Counted from the first letter of the stretch, positions 27,290 through 36,724 are shown. The stretch: 64,000 nucleotides of DNA from Ignavibacteriota bacterium (GCA_016713565.1 JADJOX010000005.1:62001-126000), one strand, 5' to 3'. Notes: generated by a model from the sequence alone, not told the origin. Translations and numbers: made by a program.

Positions 27290-30184
27290 TTAAAAATTGA
27301 GTACGAATCCAAGTCTTACTTTTCTTGGACTTGAAAACCATTCGGGTTTATTGTCTATTTCACCTAATGTAAATAATCCAGCTTGCTGCAATCTTTCTAT
27401 TTCAATTCTTTCAACAGACGGTAATCGTGCGTTATCGTAAGCGGTTCCTGTTGAACTGTAAACATAATTTTGATTTAAGTGATCAAATAAATTATCAACT
27501 TGTATAAATGCTGTAATTGTTGACCATCCAACCTCAAAATCATATCTTGCTTTTAAGTCCACAGTCCATTGAACTGGTTTAACATCGGCATTATTATATT
27601 CTTGCGCAAGAATATCATATTTTTCAACAAATGTTGGGCTGTAAGGCTGGCCTGACCAGTATGTTCCAATAACCGACATGAAAAAACTACTTGTAAACTT
27701 AAAATCAACTAGGGCATTAAGTGTATGGGTTTGATCCCAATTCAATGCAATAACCTGCCTATCTAAAAACTCGACCGCTTCTCCGCCAATTTGAGTTGAG
27801 GCTTGTACAAGAGCAATATAATCCGGATCCGACGCACTTCCATTTGCTGTAGAATATGTATAATTCAAACTTCCGTTAATATAGTTACTGCCAAACGCGT
27901 TAATTCCAATTGTAATTCCTTTAGAATTGCCATAATCTCTATTTATATAATGTAAAAATCTAACATTATCTAATGTTGTTAAATATTCAACCCCAAGCAG
28001 ATTACTCATATTTTTATAATAAACAGATACATCTACCGTAATTCCCGGAAAGACTTGCTGCTGTAAACCTAATTCATATTGAATTGTTCTTTCAGGATTT
28101 AAATCCGCATTTCCAAGTGTAAGTCCTTCAAGTTGAAGCGGGGTAAGTACATAAATAGGAACACTGAACATTTTTTCGAAACTCGGCATTTGATAAAAAT
28201 GTCCGTATGCCGCGTGGAACGCTCCATTTGCCGAAATTGGGAAACTCACACCTAGTCTTGGACTTAAATTTACTTTAGTTGTCGCCTCTTTTAAGTTTAC
28301 TTGTGAAGTAAGCTGAGAAGTTTCAACTCTATAATTTATCGGAACAAGTTCATTTGGCATAAACATATCCAAACGCAAGCCTGCATTTATAATTATTTCA
28401 CCCAATTCCACTTTGTCTTGAACATAAGCAGCTCCTTCACTTGGAGTAATAGTATAATCACGCCAAAGTGTATATTCATCTTCATTATATCTTCTATATC
28501 TTACTGTATCAAATAAACTTTCCCAATTTTTCCAATAGTCAACCATTGTATTCCAATAATCATTAAATGTTAATGTTGGATCAGGGTCAAAATTTATCCA
28601 TTTTTTTGTATTCCAATCAGGTGTTGAAATATATCCCCAAGAATATGTATTAACTTCATGACGTTTATACTCAAAACCTGCTTTTATAAAATTATATTTA
28701 TCAACCTGCCAGTTAAAATCGCCGTTAAAAATATATAATTTTCTAAAATTCTTTCCATCAGCATTGGAATAAAAACCATCTGTATTTCCAAGTGAAAATC
28801 CATCACTTGTATAACCAATTAACTGAATTCCCGTATCTCCAGGATATAAAGCCATTTTATTGGATTTATCATACCACGAATCACCTCTATTATATTGATA
28901 AGAACCGGAAATATTGTAATAAAAATTATCGGTTGGCGTATGTCTTAGAGTTAAAAAATGACTATGGCTAAAACCCTGACTTTCACTCATTCCGTCCGGT
29001 TGATATCTATAGTATGAACTTGTGGATCCTTTACTTTTTGAATAATCACCAAATGCTTGATACGCAATTTTAAAACGTTCGAATGGATAATAATTAACCT
29101 TAACATTTCCTGAAAATCTATCTCCTGTTAACAGCGGACCCATAGAACCGTCACCGGTTTTTAATGAATCAGGAATATATATTGCCTGTGAAGCTGAAGC
29201 CTCGGCTGACCTTTGCTCTCTATACCACCTTTCATAGGCGGCAATTCGCCAACCGTCAATCACATTATATCTTTTTTCGTACCAATTTATACTTTCATAA
29301 TAATTGTATCTTCCTACAAAGGAAACCCCCAATTTATCCGTAATAATTGGAATACTGATATTCCCTTGAATGTCTTTTTCTGACATAGGATTAATTTTGT
29401 TAACTCCTAAAAAAACATCGCTTTGATTACTTATCCAATCTCCCGCAAAAGCATTAATGTTACCGGTCAATTTTGATGAAATTCCTTTAGTAACAATATT
29501 AACAACACCCGACTGAGCAGAACCATATTCAGCATTAAATGTACCCGTAATAACTTCAAGCTGCTCAATCATTGAATTTTCTACTGTTACGTTTGAACCG
29601 CCATCTTGATTAAAAGAATTTGTTACAGAAACACCATCAACTACGTATCCTACTTCTCTTGACCTTCCACCTCTAAAATGTAGTTGATCTCCGGTTTTAA
29701 CAACGCCCGGCTGTAATGTAATTACCTGACTCATTTCAGTTACAGGCAATGCTTCTATCGCTTTTGAATTAACAACAGCCGAAGAATATGTCCTATCCTT
29801 TTCTATAGGAGGTTTTTCTGCCTGTACAACTACTTCAGTAATTTCAATTGAGGAAATTGATAATTGCGCGTCAACTTTTGTCGTTTTATCAACGTTTACC
29901 ATAACGCCTTCAACTCTGTAATCAGCATAACCGATATTTTTGAAAATAACATTATGTGTTCCCGGGCTAACGTTTAAGATAGTGTAATGACCATTTAAAT
30001 CGGAAGCAGTTCCTTGAGTAGTTCCTTCTATCATTACATTAACGCTTGGCAATGGTTCGCCGGTTGCTTTGTCAATTATTGTTCCAACAATTTTACCAGT
30101 AGTTCCAGCATATAGAGGCGAGGTTAAAAGTAATAAAAATAGAATTTTAGTTATTGTAGTTCTGTAAAAATTCTTAATATCCAA
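27290..30184 (-). CDS. TonB-dependent outer-membrane receptor with N-terminal carboxypeptidase-like domain
   Basis: 964 aa. Signal peptide, then a carboxypeptidase regulatory-like domain (about 27-115: GKIVGTIIDKATGEPLPSVN, SDLNGHYTILNVSPGTHNV), a plug (about 120-240: ITLQPGVVKTGDQLHFRGGR, GYVVDGVSVTN, NAEYGSAQSGVVNIVTKG) and a 22-strand-type barrel ending in PRKVRLGFVLNF, a typical C-terminal aromatic. It imports a ligand too large for porins using TonB energy, or acts with partner proteins in surface assembly. There is no SusD. It is the first gene of a run TonB receptor, giant T9SS protein, PorV-like, SurA-like (gaps 20, 19 and 45 bp), so the run is probably one operon. Confidence 0.9.
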   Translation of the reverse strand: MDIKNFYRTTITKILFLLLLTSPLYAGTTGKIVGTIIDKATGEPLPSVNVMIEGTTQGTASDLNGHYTILNVSPGTHNVIFKNIGYADYRVEGVMVNVDKTTKVDAQLSISSIEITEVVVQAEKPPIEKDRTYSSAVVNSKAIEALPVTEMSQVITLQPGVVKTGDQLHFRGGRSREVGYVVDGVSVTNSFNQDGGSNVTVENSMIEQLEVITGTFNAEYGSAQSGVVNIVTKGISSKLTGNINAFAGDWISNQSDVFLGVNKINPMSEKDIQGNISIPIITDKLGVSFVGRYNYYESINWYEKRYNVIDGWRIAAYERWYREQRSAEASASQAIYIPDSLKTGDGSMGPLLTGDRFSGNVKVNYYPFERFKIAYQAFGDYSKSKGSTSSYYRYQPDGMSESQGFSHSHFLTLRHTPTDNFYYNISGSYQYNRGDSWYDKSNKMALYPGDTGIQLIGYTSDGFSLGNTDGFYSNADGKNFRKLYIFNGDFNWQVDKYNFIKAGFEYKRHEVNTYSWGYISTPDWNTKKWINFDPDPTLTFNDYWNTMVDYWKNWESLFDTVRYRRYNEDEYTLWRDYTITPSEGAAYVQDKVELGEIIINAGLRLDMFMPNELVPINYRVETSQLTSQVNLKEATTKVNLSPRLGVSFPISANGAFHAAYGHFYQMPSFEKMFSVPIYVLTPLQLEGLTLGNADLNPERTIQYELGLQQQVFPGITVDVSVYYKNMSNLLGVEYLTTLDNVRFLHYINRDYGNSKGITIGINAFGSNYINGSLNYTYSTANGSASDPDYIALVQASTQIGGEAVEFLDRQVIALNWDQTHTLNALVDFKFTSSFFMSVIGTYWSGQPYSPTFVEKYDILAQEYNNADVKPVQWTVDLKARYDFEVGWSTITAFIQVDNLFDHLNQNYVYSSTGTAYDNARLPSVERIEIERLQQAGLFTLGEIDNKPEWFSSPRKVRLGFVLNF

Positions 30185-30309
30185 GTTATCCTCAAGCTAA
30201 ATTAAAACATAGATAAATTATTTTTTTCTCGGTCCACTAAAACTTCACAAAATAATTTTTATATAAAAATATTATAAAAAGCAGTTAATATTTACATTCA
30301 AATTATAAT

Positions 30310-30338
30310 CCTCCAAGAATCTTTTAAATTCTTGGAGG
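30310..30338 (-). terminator. Rho-independent terminator after the LamG/T9SS gene
   Basis: Perfect 11-bp stem (CCTCCAAGAAT / ATTCTTGGAGG) with a 7-nt loop, 29 bp beyond the stop of the gene at 30368. On the minus strand it is followed by ATTATAATTTG. It separates the LamG gene from the TonB receptor gene that starts 126 bp later. Confidence 0.8.
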
Positions 30339-30367
30339 AAGTTTTACATATTTTTTTTTATTACTTA

Positions 30368-32686
30368 CTATTTAATCAACATCATTTTTTGTGTTTTTGT
30401 AAATTCACCGGCTTTTAGTGAATAGAAATAAATACCGCTTGATAAACTGCTTGCATCAAACTGATATTCATAGTTTCCGGCATTTTGCTGTTTATTAACA
30501 ATTGTAGTAACCAGCTGACCAAGTAAATTATAAACCTTCAAACTAACATTTGTTTGTTTAGGTATGGAATAACTAATGATGGTCGTTGGGTTAAAAGGAT
30601 TTGGATAATTTTGATTTAGCGCGAAAACTTCCGGCAAATTAGAAACGTTATCTTCAACACCTACAACGTGTCCGTAACCGCCAACAGCAGCAACTTCTTC
30701 AGCAGATAATACTCTATTATATAAGACAACTTTAGATACATTAATTAAACCGTCATCGTTGTCATTATCGCCCATTAAAATTAACTGATCTGTATATCCC
30801 GCGGGACCAAAAGAAAATCTATTATCTATTTTCTGATATCCGCTTTCACCGTGAGGAACTGCTTGTCCATCTATATAATAATTAATTGCATGCTGTGTTG
30901 TATCAAGTAAATCAACCGCAATAATAAGTCTATACCATTCGCCAGGAGCTACAATTACGCTATCGGAATAACTTAAATCGCCAACTCCAATTTCACCGGT
31001 TTTCTTAATAAAGAATTCAGCGTCATTTTCATTTAATGAATCAGTTTGATAAAATGCTCTCCAATTTCCTAATGCCTCAACACTAAAATCAAATTGAATT
31101 GTATATCTGTTTACTTTTAAACCGCCGCCGTTCGGCTGCATATCAGGATTTGCAATAAAATGGTTTCTTGGTCCAATTTTAACTGCACCATCGCCATTTG
31201 CTGGACCTGCTGTAGCTTCAGCAACCGGCTCAGCACCGTCTTTATTTGCTAATACTAAATCATTACCTATTGTTGCAAGCTCTAATGAATCAGGATTATC
31301 AAAATCCCATTGAGCAACAATTGATTCTTCAACGGTACCATGCTGATATCCGCCAAAGCCTGCTACATCTCTGCTTGTTAAAGAAGAGTCATATACAGCA
31401 ATTTTAGATACTTCAATAGTGTTATCTTCACCATCATTATCAGCAAAGAAAAGCAAAGTATTTTGTAGAGCAAATCTGCTGTCAATTGCCTGTCTTTTAC
31501 CTTTAAGAACTCTAACACCATCCATATAAACATTAAAATCAACTGAATCGTTTGCAACCGGAGTGCTTACCAAAAACATTCTATACCAATCACCCTCTTT
31601 AATAATATCAGGATCAGAATAGCCTAGGGCGCCAACACCAATATCATGGTCGCTGCTTAACCATAAATCGCCGTCATCACTATTGTCAGGATTGGTTTGT
31701 AATAAAGCAACCCAATTATCAAGAACATTAACTTTTATATCCATTGTAACAGAATAAGCGTTAACTTTTGTTCCGCCGCCGTTTGGGGCAATTGCTGTAA
31801 GCGCTTTTAAGTGATTTCCAACGCCGATAGATACCGCACCGTTTCCGGCTTCCGGACCTTCAACAACTTCAACATTTCCAACCAATTCAAGCGGTGAACC
31901 GTGTGTTGCAGCTGTTAAATCTGCAGGGTCATCAAAATCCCACATTCCCACTGCTGTTAATACTTCTTTTTCTTCATGTTTGAAACCACCGAGAGCAGCG
32001 ATTTCAGCTGGTGTTAGTGCTTGTTCATAAATAGAAACATTTGAAACTTCCATTACTGCGTCTTCTTCATCATTATCTGCAAAAAGCAATAATTGAATTG
32101 CTTCATCTGCACTTCCAACTGAAAATCTATTATCTATTGTTTGTTTATGATTTGCAGTTGCAATAGATTGGAAAACACCGTCAAAATAATACTTAACACC
32201 GCTGTTATCATTTGTATCTGCGGTATTAACAACGATTGCCAATCTGTACCATTCCAATGGAGTAATAGTATTTTTGGTATAACCTGAAGAACCAACGCCA
32301 ACGTTCCCATCACCCGGATTTATAAACCATTCACCATCACTTTGATTTGTTGGATCGGTTTGACCGAAACAATGCCAACCTTCTAAATCCATTACTCTAA
32401 AATCTATTACCAAGGTATAAAGATTTACTCTTTTTGCGGTATCAGCTCCACTTGGCAGCATATATGGATTTGCGATATAATAACTACCAATACCAATTGA
32501 AACTGCTCCGTCTCCCGCTTCCGTTCCAGCCACAGCAGAATCAACACCGACAAGAATTAGGTCTTCACCTATGTCGGCTTTTGTCAAATTGCTAGGATCA
32601 TTAAACGACCATTTAGCAACCGGCGTTTGCGCAACGGATAAACTAAGAGCAGTAATCAAAAATAGAAATAATAATTTTGTCTTCAT
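30368..32686 (-). CDS. Triple LamG-like (concanavalin A-fold) T9SS surface protein
   Basis: 772 aa. Signal peptide 1-20 (SLSVAQ). Three tandem LamG/ConA-like modules of about 210 residues (22-237, 246-449, 457-673), each beginning with a W-x-F-D/N-D/N-P segment, passing through NNRFS/DSRFA-type strands and ADNDEEDA-like acidic turns, and ending in a G-G-[FY]-x-H signature (ALGGFKH, GFGGYQH, AVGGYGH). A type A T9SS sorting domain occupies 688-772 (NQNYPNPFNPTTIISYS ... MMLIK). LamG folds bind carbohydrate or protein; no catalytic domain is visible, so a surface adhesin or glycan-binding protein is likely. AAGGAG upstream of the start. A single related module occurs in the neighbour upstream (32771-35296), pointing to local duplication. 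Confidence 0.82.
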   Translation of the reverse strand: MKTKLLFLFLITALSLSVAQTPVAKWSFNDPSNLTKADIGEDLILVGVDSAVAGTEAGDGAVSIGIGSYYIANPYMLPSGADTAKRVNLYTLVIDFRVMDLEGWHCFGQTDPTNQSDGEWFINPGDGNVGVGSSGYTKNTITPLEWYRLAIVVNTADTNDNSGVKYYFDGVFQSIATANHKQTIDNRFSVGSADEAIQLLLFADNDEEDAVMEVSNVSIYEQALTPAEIAALGGFKHEEKEVLTAVGMWDFDDPADLTAATHGSPLELVGNVEVVEGPEAGNGAVSIGVGNHLKALTAIAPNGGGTKVNAYSVTMDIKVNVLDNWVALLQTNPDNSDDGDLWLSSDHDIGVGALGYSDPDIIKEGDWYRMFLVSTPVANDSVDFNVYMDGVRVLKGKRQAIDSRFALQNTLLFFADNDGEDNTIEVSKIAVYDSSLTSRDVAGFGGYQHGTVEESIVAQWDFDNPDSLELATIGNDLVLANKDGAEPVAEATAGPANGDGAVKIGPRNHFIANPDMQPNGGGLKVNRYTIQFDFSVEALGNWRAFYQTDSLNENDAEFFIKKTGEIGVGDLSYSDSVIVAPGEWYRLIIAVDLLDTTQHAINYYIDGQAVPHGESGYQKIDNRFSFGPAGYTDQLILMGDNDNDDGLINVSKVVLYNRVLSAEEVAAVGGYGHVVGVEDNVSNLPEVFALNQNYPNPFNPTTIISYSIPKQTNVSLKVYNLLGQLVTTIVNKQQNAGNYEYQFDASSLSSGIYFYSLKAGEFTKTQKMMLIK

Positions 32687-32770
32687 TAAAGATACTCCTT
32701 AAGTTAGTTACTGATTTTACTATTTAGTTTTAACATATAGCATTTTAATATTATTTAGTATTGAACGTTC

Positions 32771-35296
32771 TTACTTTAAAAGCAGCATTTTTTTTATATC
32801 GTTAAATCCGTTTGCGCTTATCCTATAAAGGTAAACGCCACTGCTTAAATCTATTCCATTAAAATCAATTGAATGACGTCCGGATTTCATATTTTCATTT
32901 AACAATTCTGCAACTTTCTCCCCAATATTGTTAAATACGGTTAAATTAACATGACTAGTTTCTACTAAATCAAATTGTATATTTGTAGTTGGATTAAAAG
33001 GATTGGGATAATTATTATATAATTTATAATTATCTACCATAACATCATTGTCTTCAATATCTGTTGTTTTGCTAACCGCTAAATCAAGTTCATCCGACCA
33101 ATCTGACCATTGCAGATTTTTATCACGGTATCTAACTCTAGCCCAAACATCCCCTTGAAAATTCAAATTATCAATTTCCAATTTTTCAAGGTTAATTCCC
33201 GCATTCAAATCAATAAACAAAAAGTTCGGCGGTAAAGGTTTACCATAAACATTTTCATAATCTCTTTTTACATCCAAAATTGGATTATCATAATTGCCTT
33301 TATTACTCGTTAATTGAAACTGCGAACTCATAATTTCATAATCACCGTTGTAGACTGAAGAATTTAACACAAAAGGTACACTTACTACATCATCTTCATT
33401 AGGTGAAACAAATGAAGGTTTTGCGGGAGGAGTTTCATTTTCTTTATTTCTGATAAACTTATCTATAACAATATTGCCCAACGGATTATCAGGATTGCCG
33501 ATACTGTATGTTGTAATCTCACATGACTTATTCTCAATATCAATATCAACAATTGCATAGCAGTGATGGTCAACCGCTTTTTGAATTTCAGGATAATCTT
33601 CCTGGTTTCCATACATTTCCCATCTATCTAATGCACCGCCGGCGCCTCCAATACACATTAATCTAAAGTTACTATTAAGCGCAGTTCCTCTTTCGTAATT
33701 GTGGGAGTGACCATATGACAGCATATCAACTTTAGAATATTTACCGAGAGTTGGAATTATTCTGTTCTGTACATATGTTGTATTGCCGTCAGGCCAAATT
33801 TCACTGTGTCCCGGGTGATGGTTAAATGTAAAAATCCATTCAATAGTATTATCGTTTTGAGCATCGGTTAAAACTTGGTTAAGCCAATTTATTTGTGAAT
33901 CATTTCGATAAGCCGAGTTACTGTTCATTGCGACGAATAAAACTCTTCCTATTCTAAATGAATAATATTTTTCACCTTGTGTTCCGCCAAAATCTTCATA
34001 TTTCATGAAATCATAAAAATATGGTGAGTCTCCTTCATGATTTCCAATACTAACCATATAAGGGACAGAAGTTGCAATTTTATGTGAAGGATTAAAAAAT
34101 TCATGGACGAATAAAGAAAGGTTCCAGCCGTCTGTTACAATATCTCCGCAATCAAAAACCAAATTAAGGTCATCTTCAATATTTGGACCGTATAATGACT
34201 GAGCTTTACTTTTAAGAGAATCATTTATTTCTGTAAACTTTTCGAAATATGTTTGGTTGTCGCTGTAAATAGCAAATCTAACATGACCGGTTGAATCCGA
34301 ATTTTCCGGTTGAGTTTTAAATTTATAAATTTCCGATTCAACACTGTCAGTACTAACTTTATAATAATAAGTGGTATTTGGTATTAAATTTTCCAATTTT
34401 GCAGTGTACCAATTAAGACTTACATTTTCGTCATTGATATTTACTTTTTCTGGAATAACCTGACTGCCCAATGATTGTGATGTTCCATATTCGGCTATTG
34501 GGTTGTCACCTTTGTAAGTCCAGCAAACGTATATTGAAGTTGGCGTCGGTCCTTGGAGAAACGGATAAGTTATGGTTTTCAATTCTATTGCTTTGTGTTC
34601 AAACCCGCCAAGACTTTTAATTTCTTCATCTGATAAATCTTCAGAATAAATTTGAATATCGGAAACATCAAAAATATTGTCTTCACTATTTTCATCCGCA
34701 AAAAATAATACTTTAGATGCTAAGGCAAATCTGCCGTCAACCGTTCCTTTATTACCGCTTAAAGCTTTATCTCCGTCAATATAATAATCATAACGAACGC
34801 CGTTTGAGACGCTAATTGCAATTCTATACCATTGCTCAATTTGTAGTGCTTTGTTAGTATAACCAACTTCACCGATGCCAATATTTCCACTTGGACTAAC
34901 AAACCAGTCGCCGTCGTTTTTATTAGTTATGTCGGTTTGATAAAGAGCATACCACATAGATGAAGCCGGAATTTTAACATCCATGACAATAGTGTAATTG
35001 TTAACAAGACTTCCGCCTCCGTTCGGGGTAATTCCGTGAGTGGCAGCAAAATAACTTCCTACACCAATACGAACAGCTCCATCGGATTCCGCTGAACCTT
35101 CAACAGCTAGACAATTTCCTACCTTAGTCAATCTATTCCCAACATTTGCTTCAAGTAAATCTGCAGAGTTATCAAAAGTCCAGCGACCAACAAGACTCGA
35201 CGGGAAGTTTTCACTAATTAAATTTAGCGAAAAGATTTCGGTAGAAAGGAGTAAAATTATAATTGAGCAAAAAATAAAATTGGTTACTAAGCGCAT
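32771..35296 (-). CDS. LamG + purple-acid-phosphatase-like metallophosphoesterase, T9SS-exported
   Basis: 841 aa. N-terminal signal, one LamG-like module (36-234, same type as those next door, ending SLGGFEH), a purple acid phosphatase N-terminal fibronectin-like domain (about 245-340, NTTYYYKVST), and a calcineurin-like phosphoesterase (about 345-600) with CGDIVTDG, SIGNHEG, FTFNHHPGHS and YGHSHNYERG, the metal-binding motifs of the family. After a further beta domain, a T9SS type A sorting domain (NNYPNPFNPTTNIQF ... MLLLK) ends the protein. It should hydrolyse phosphomonoesters at the cell surface. It is divergent from the RpiR regulator, with operator-like repeats between them. Gap of 84 bp to the LamG gene downstream, so co-transcription is possible. 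Confidence 0.85.
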   Translation of the reverse strand: MRLVTNFIFCSIIILLLSTEIFSLNLISENFPSSLVGRWTFDNSADLLEANVGNRLTKVGNCLAVEGSAESDGAVRIGVGSYFAATHGITPNGGGSLVNNYTIVMDVKIPASSMWYALYQTDITNKNDGDWFVSPSGNIGIGEVGYTNKALQIEQWYRIAISVSNGVRYDYYIDGDKALSGNKGTVDGRFALASKVLFFADENSEDNIFDVSDIQIYSEDLSDEEIKSLGGFEHKAIELKTITYPFLQGPTPTSIYVCWTYKGDNPIAEYGTSQSLGSQVIPEKVNINDENVSLNWYTAKLENLIPNTTYYYKVSTDSVESEIYKFKTQPENSDSTGHVRFAIYSDNQTYFEKFTEINDSLKSKAQSLYGPNIEDDLNLVFDCGDIVTDGWNLSLFVHEFFNPSHKIATSVPYMVSIGNHEGDSPYFYDFMKYEDFGGTQGEKYYSFRIGRVLFVAMNSNSAYRNDSQINWLNQVLTDAQNDNTIEWIFTFNHHPGHSEIWPDGNTTYVQNRIIPTLGKYSKVDMLSYGHSHNYERGTALNSNFRLMCIGGAGGALDRWEMYGNQEDYPEIQKAVDHHCYAIVDIDIENKSCEITTYSIGNPDNPLGNIVIDKFIRNKENETPPAKPSFVSPNEDDVVSVPFVLNSSVYNGDYEIMSSQFQLTSNKGNYDNPILDVKRDYENVYGKPLPPNFLFIDLNAGINLEKLEIDNLNFQGDVWARVRYRDKNLQWSDWSDELDLAVSKTTDIEDNDVMVDNYKLYNNYPNPFNPTTNIQFDLVETSHVNLTVFNNIGEKVAELLNENMKSGRHSIDFNGIDLSSGVYLYRISANGFNDIKKMLLLK

Positions 35297-35327
35297 GCAA
35301 TCTTTCTGATTTTCATTGGTTTAATTT

Positions 35328-35346
35328 TGTTGTTTCTACTACAATA
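35328..35346. promoter_or_regulatory. Imperfect operator-like repeat TGTTGTT-N5-TACAATA
   Basis: 32 bp upstream of the phosphoesterase start. The right arm is identical to the palindromes at 548 and 5838, the left arm matches 5 of 7. Weak individually; the second copy 28 bp away raises its interest. Confidence 0.3.
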
Positions 35347-35355
35347 ACTTAATAT

Positions 35356-35374
35356 TCTTGTTACAGATACAACA
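35356..35374. promoter_or_regulatory. Imperfect operator-like repeat TCTTGTT-N5-TACAACA
   Basis: Second imperfect copy, TTGTT-N5-TACAA, same spacer length as the others in this window. Probably bound by the same regulator as the copy at 35757. Confidence 0.3.
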
Positions 35375-35697
35375 TAGTTATATTTTTTTTTATTGTCAAT
35401 AAATTTTTAATTCAATTTTCTAAATAATAACTTGCAAAGCTGGGACGGTGATTTGTAAATTATCAATTGGCATAAGTTATTTGAATTATGTACTGCGATA
35501 CTTATCGAAAGCTTCTTTTCTAAATGATTTTATGCATCTAAAAATAATAAGCAAAATGATAACTATTGTTAAAGCATTGTTAAGAAATTGTTATCAATAT
35601 CCAATTTGTTATTTTTATTATTTTTTCGTTAAAATCCTGTTGTTATTTTAGATTTAATGTTTAACTTTAAAGAACTATTATAATGTTTAATAGTTTA

Positions 35698-35728
35698 TTG
35701 ACATTAAAATTTTTTATAATTACTTTTG
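35698..35728 (+). promoter_or_regulatory. Probable promoter of the RpiR gene (TTGACA, 17 bp, TACTTTTG)
   Basis: TTGACA at 35698-35703 is followed after 17 bp by TACTTTTG (35721-35728), which fits the Bacteroidota -7 motif TAnnTTTG. A TATAAT at 35715 is too close to the TTGACA to be its partner. Transcription would begin near 35735, placing the palindrome at 35757 just inside the leader, a usual repressor position. Confidence 0.4.
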
Positions 35729-35756
35729 TAGTAGATAGTACATTATAAATATTTTT

Positions 35757-35771
35757 TTGTAGTAATTACAA
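35757..35771. promoter_or_regulatory. Palindrome TTGTA-N5-TACAA upstream of the RpiR gene
   Basis: Perfect 5-bp arms and 5-nt spacer, 36 bp before the start codon at 35808. TGTA/TACA half sites are also known for some RpiR-family proteins such as HexR, so autoregulation is plausible. Confidence 0.4.
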
Positions 35772-35807
35772 CATTTTAGATTGCCTGAAGATAGTTGAGG
35801 TTTTATA

Positions 35808-36605
35808 ATGAACAGTCCGTTAAATTTAATAAACAAAAGATTTAATCATCTTAGTAAAAGTGAAAAGACTGTCGCAGAATTTGTTCAAAAGCATATTGAT
35901 GAAGTTGTTGTTTTAACAACTCAAGGCATAGCTGAAAGATGCAAGACTAGCGATGCAACTGTTATAAGGTTTTGTCGTTCACTTGGATATCAGACGTTTA
36001 ACGAATTTAAAACTGCTTTGGTACCTGAGCTTTTAAGAAGCGGCAAAAGTTTAATCAAAGAAATTGAATCGAGTAAAAACATTGAAAGCGCTACTCAATC
36101 TTTTTTATATAACTTAAAACAACAAATAGATTTTAGCGTAAATAATATAGAAACAAATCAATTGAAAGTAATTGCCGATAAAATTGTAAAAGCAAGGAGA
36201 ATGTTAATCGTCGGTATTGGCGGCGCGGCAGGTGTAGGTTATATTTTTAATGATTCATTATGTGTACTGGGAGTTTACAGTAATTACACTAATGATCGCT
36301 CAATAATTCAAAGCATAATACCTACATTATATAATGGCGATGTTGTATTCGCGATTTCACATTCTGGTGAAACTGAAGAAATTGTTTCCGCAATGAAAGC
36401 AGCAAATGAATACGGTTTGGTAACAATAGCATTAACAAATTTTTTATCATCGCCTTTGACACAATTTGCCAAATATGTTTTGCACACTAGTGTGCCTGAT
36501 AATCTTTTAGGAAGTTTTTCTTGCCAGTCAAGAATTTCTCAATTAGCTTTATTAGAATTGATATTACTTGAAATAAAGAACAAGCTCTCTAAAAAGAAGA
36601 AATAG
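35808..36605 (+). CDS. RpiR-family transcriptional regulator (HTH + SIS)
   Basis: 265 aa. Residues 1-77 are the HTH_6 domain (LNKRF-like start, SEKTVAEFVQKHIDEVV, then AERCKTSDATVIRFCRSLGY, the recognition helix signature). Residues about 110-255 are an SIS phosphosugar-binding domain (MLIVGIGGAAGVGYIFNDSL, VFAISHSGETEEIVSAMKAA, TIALTNF). SIS-domain regulators of this type respond to sugar phosphates or other phosphorylated intermediates. Shine-Dalgarno GAGG precedes the start. It lies 119 bp before a five-gene operon encoding an organophosphate-type transporter, so a phosphorylated inducer from that pathway is a reasonable guess. It is probably the local regulator of both that operon and the divergent phosphoesterase. 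Confidence 0.9.
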   Translation: MNSPLNLINKRFNHLSKSEKTVAEFVQKHIDEVVVLTTQGIAERCKTSDATVIRFCRSLGYQTFNEFKTALVPELLRSGKSLIKEIESSKNIESATQSFLYNLKQQIDFSVNNIETNQLKVIADKIVKARRMLIVGIGGAAGVGYIFNDSLCVLGVYSNYTNDRSIIQSIIPTLYNGDVVFAISHSGETEEIVSAMKAANEYGLVTIALTNFLSSPLTQFAKYVLHTSVPDNLLGSFSCQSRISQLALLELILLEIKNKLSKKKK

Positions 36606-36724
36606 TTTTTTCGGTTTAAGCAAATTGAGTAAAACTATATTTAAAATTTCTTATGTAATTGTTTTTTTGTTTTGAAAAATATATTGATCTTAAAAATTGA
36701 GGTTTAATTACAAGGAATTTGTTT

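Larger units (their letters stand above)
35297..35807. other. 511-bp divergent regulatory region between phosphoesterase and RpiR regulator
   Basis: No gene seen; the one short open frame inside (35448-35651) has low-complexity composition and no homologue I recognise. The region holds a plausible promoter for the RpiR gene (35698-35728), one clean palindrome TTGTA-N5-TACAA (35757-35771) and two imperfect TTGTT-N5-TACAA copies near the phosphoesterase start (35328-35346 and 35356-35374). Confidence 0.5.

Noticed and set aside
35448..35651. 67-codon plus-strand open frame in the RpiR/phosphoesterase intergenic region
   Set aside because: Ile/Leu/Phe/Tyr/Lys-rich from AT-rich DNA, no ribosome binding site, nothing recognisable; region explained by promoter and operators.
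35715..35720. TATAAT taken as the -10 element with TTGACA at 35698
   Set aside because: Only 11 bp separate them, too short for a sigma-70 promoter; the TACTTTTG at 17 bp is a better partner.
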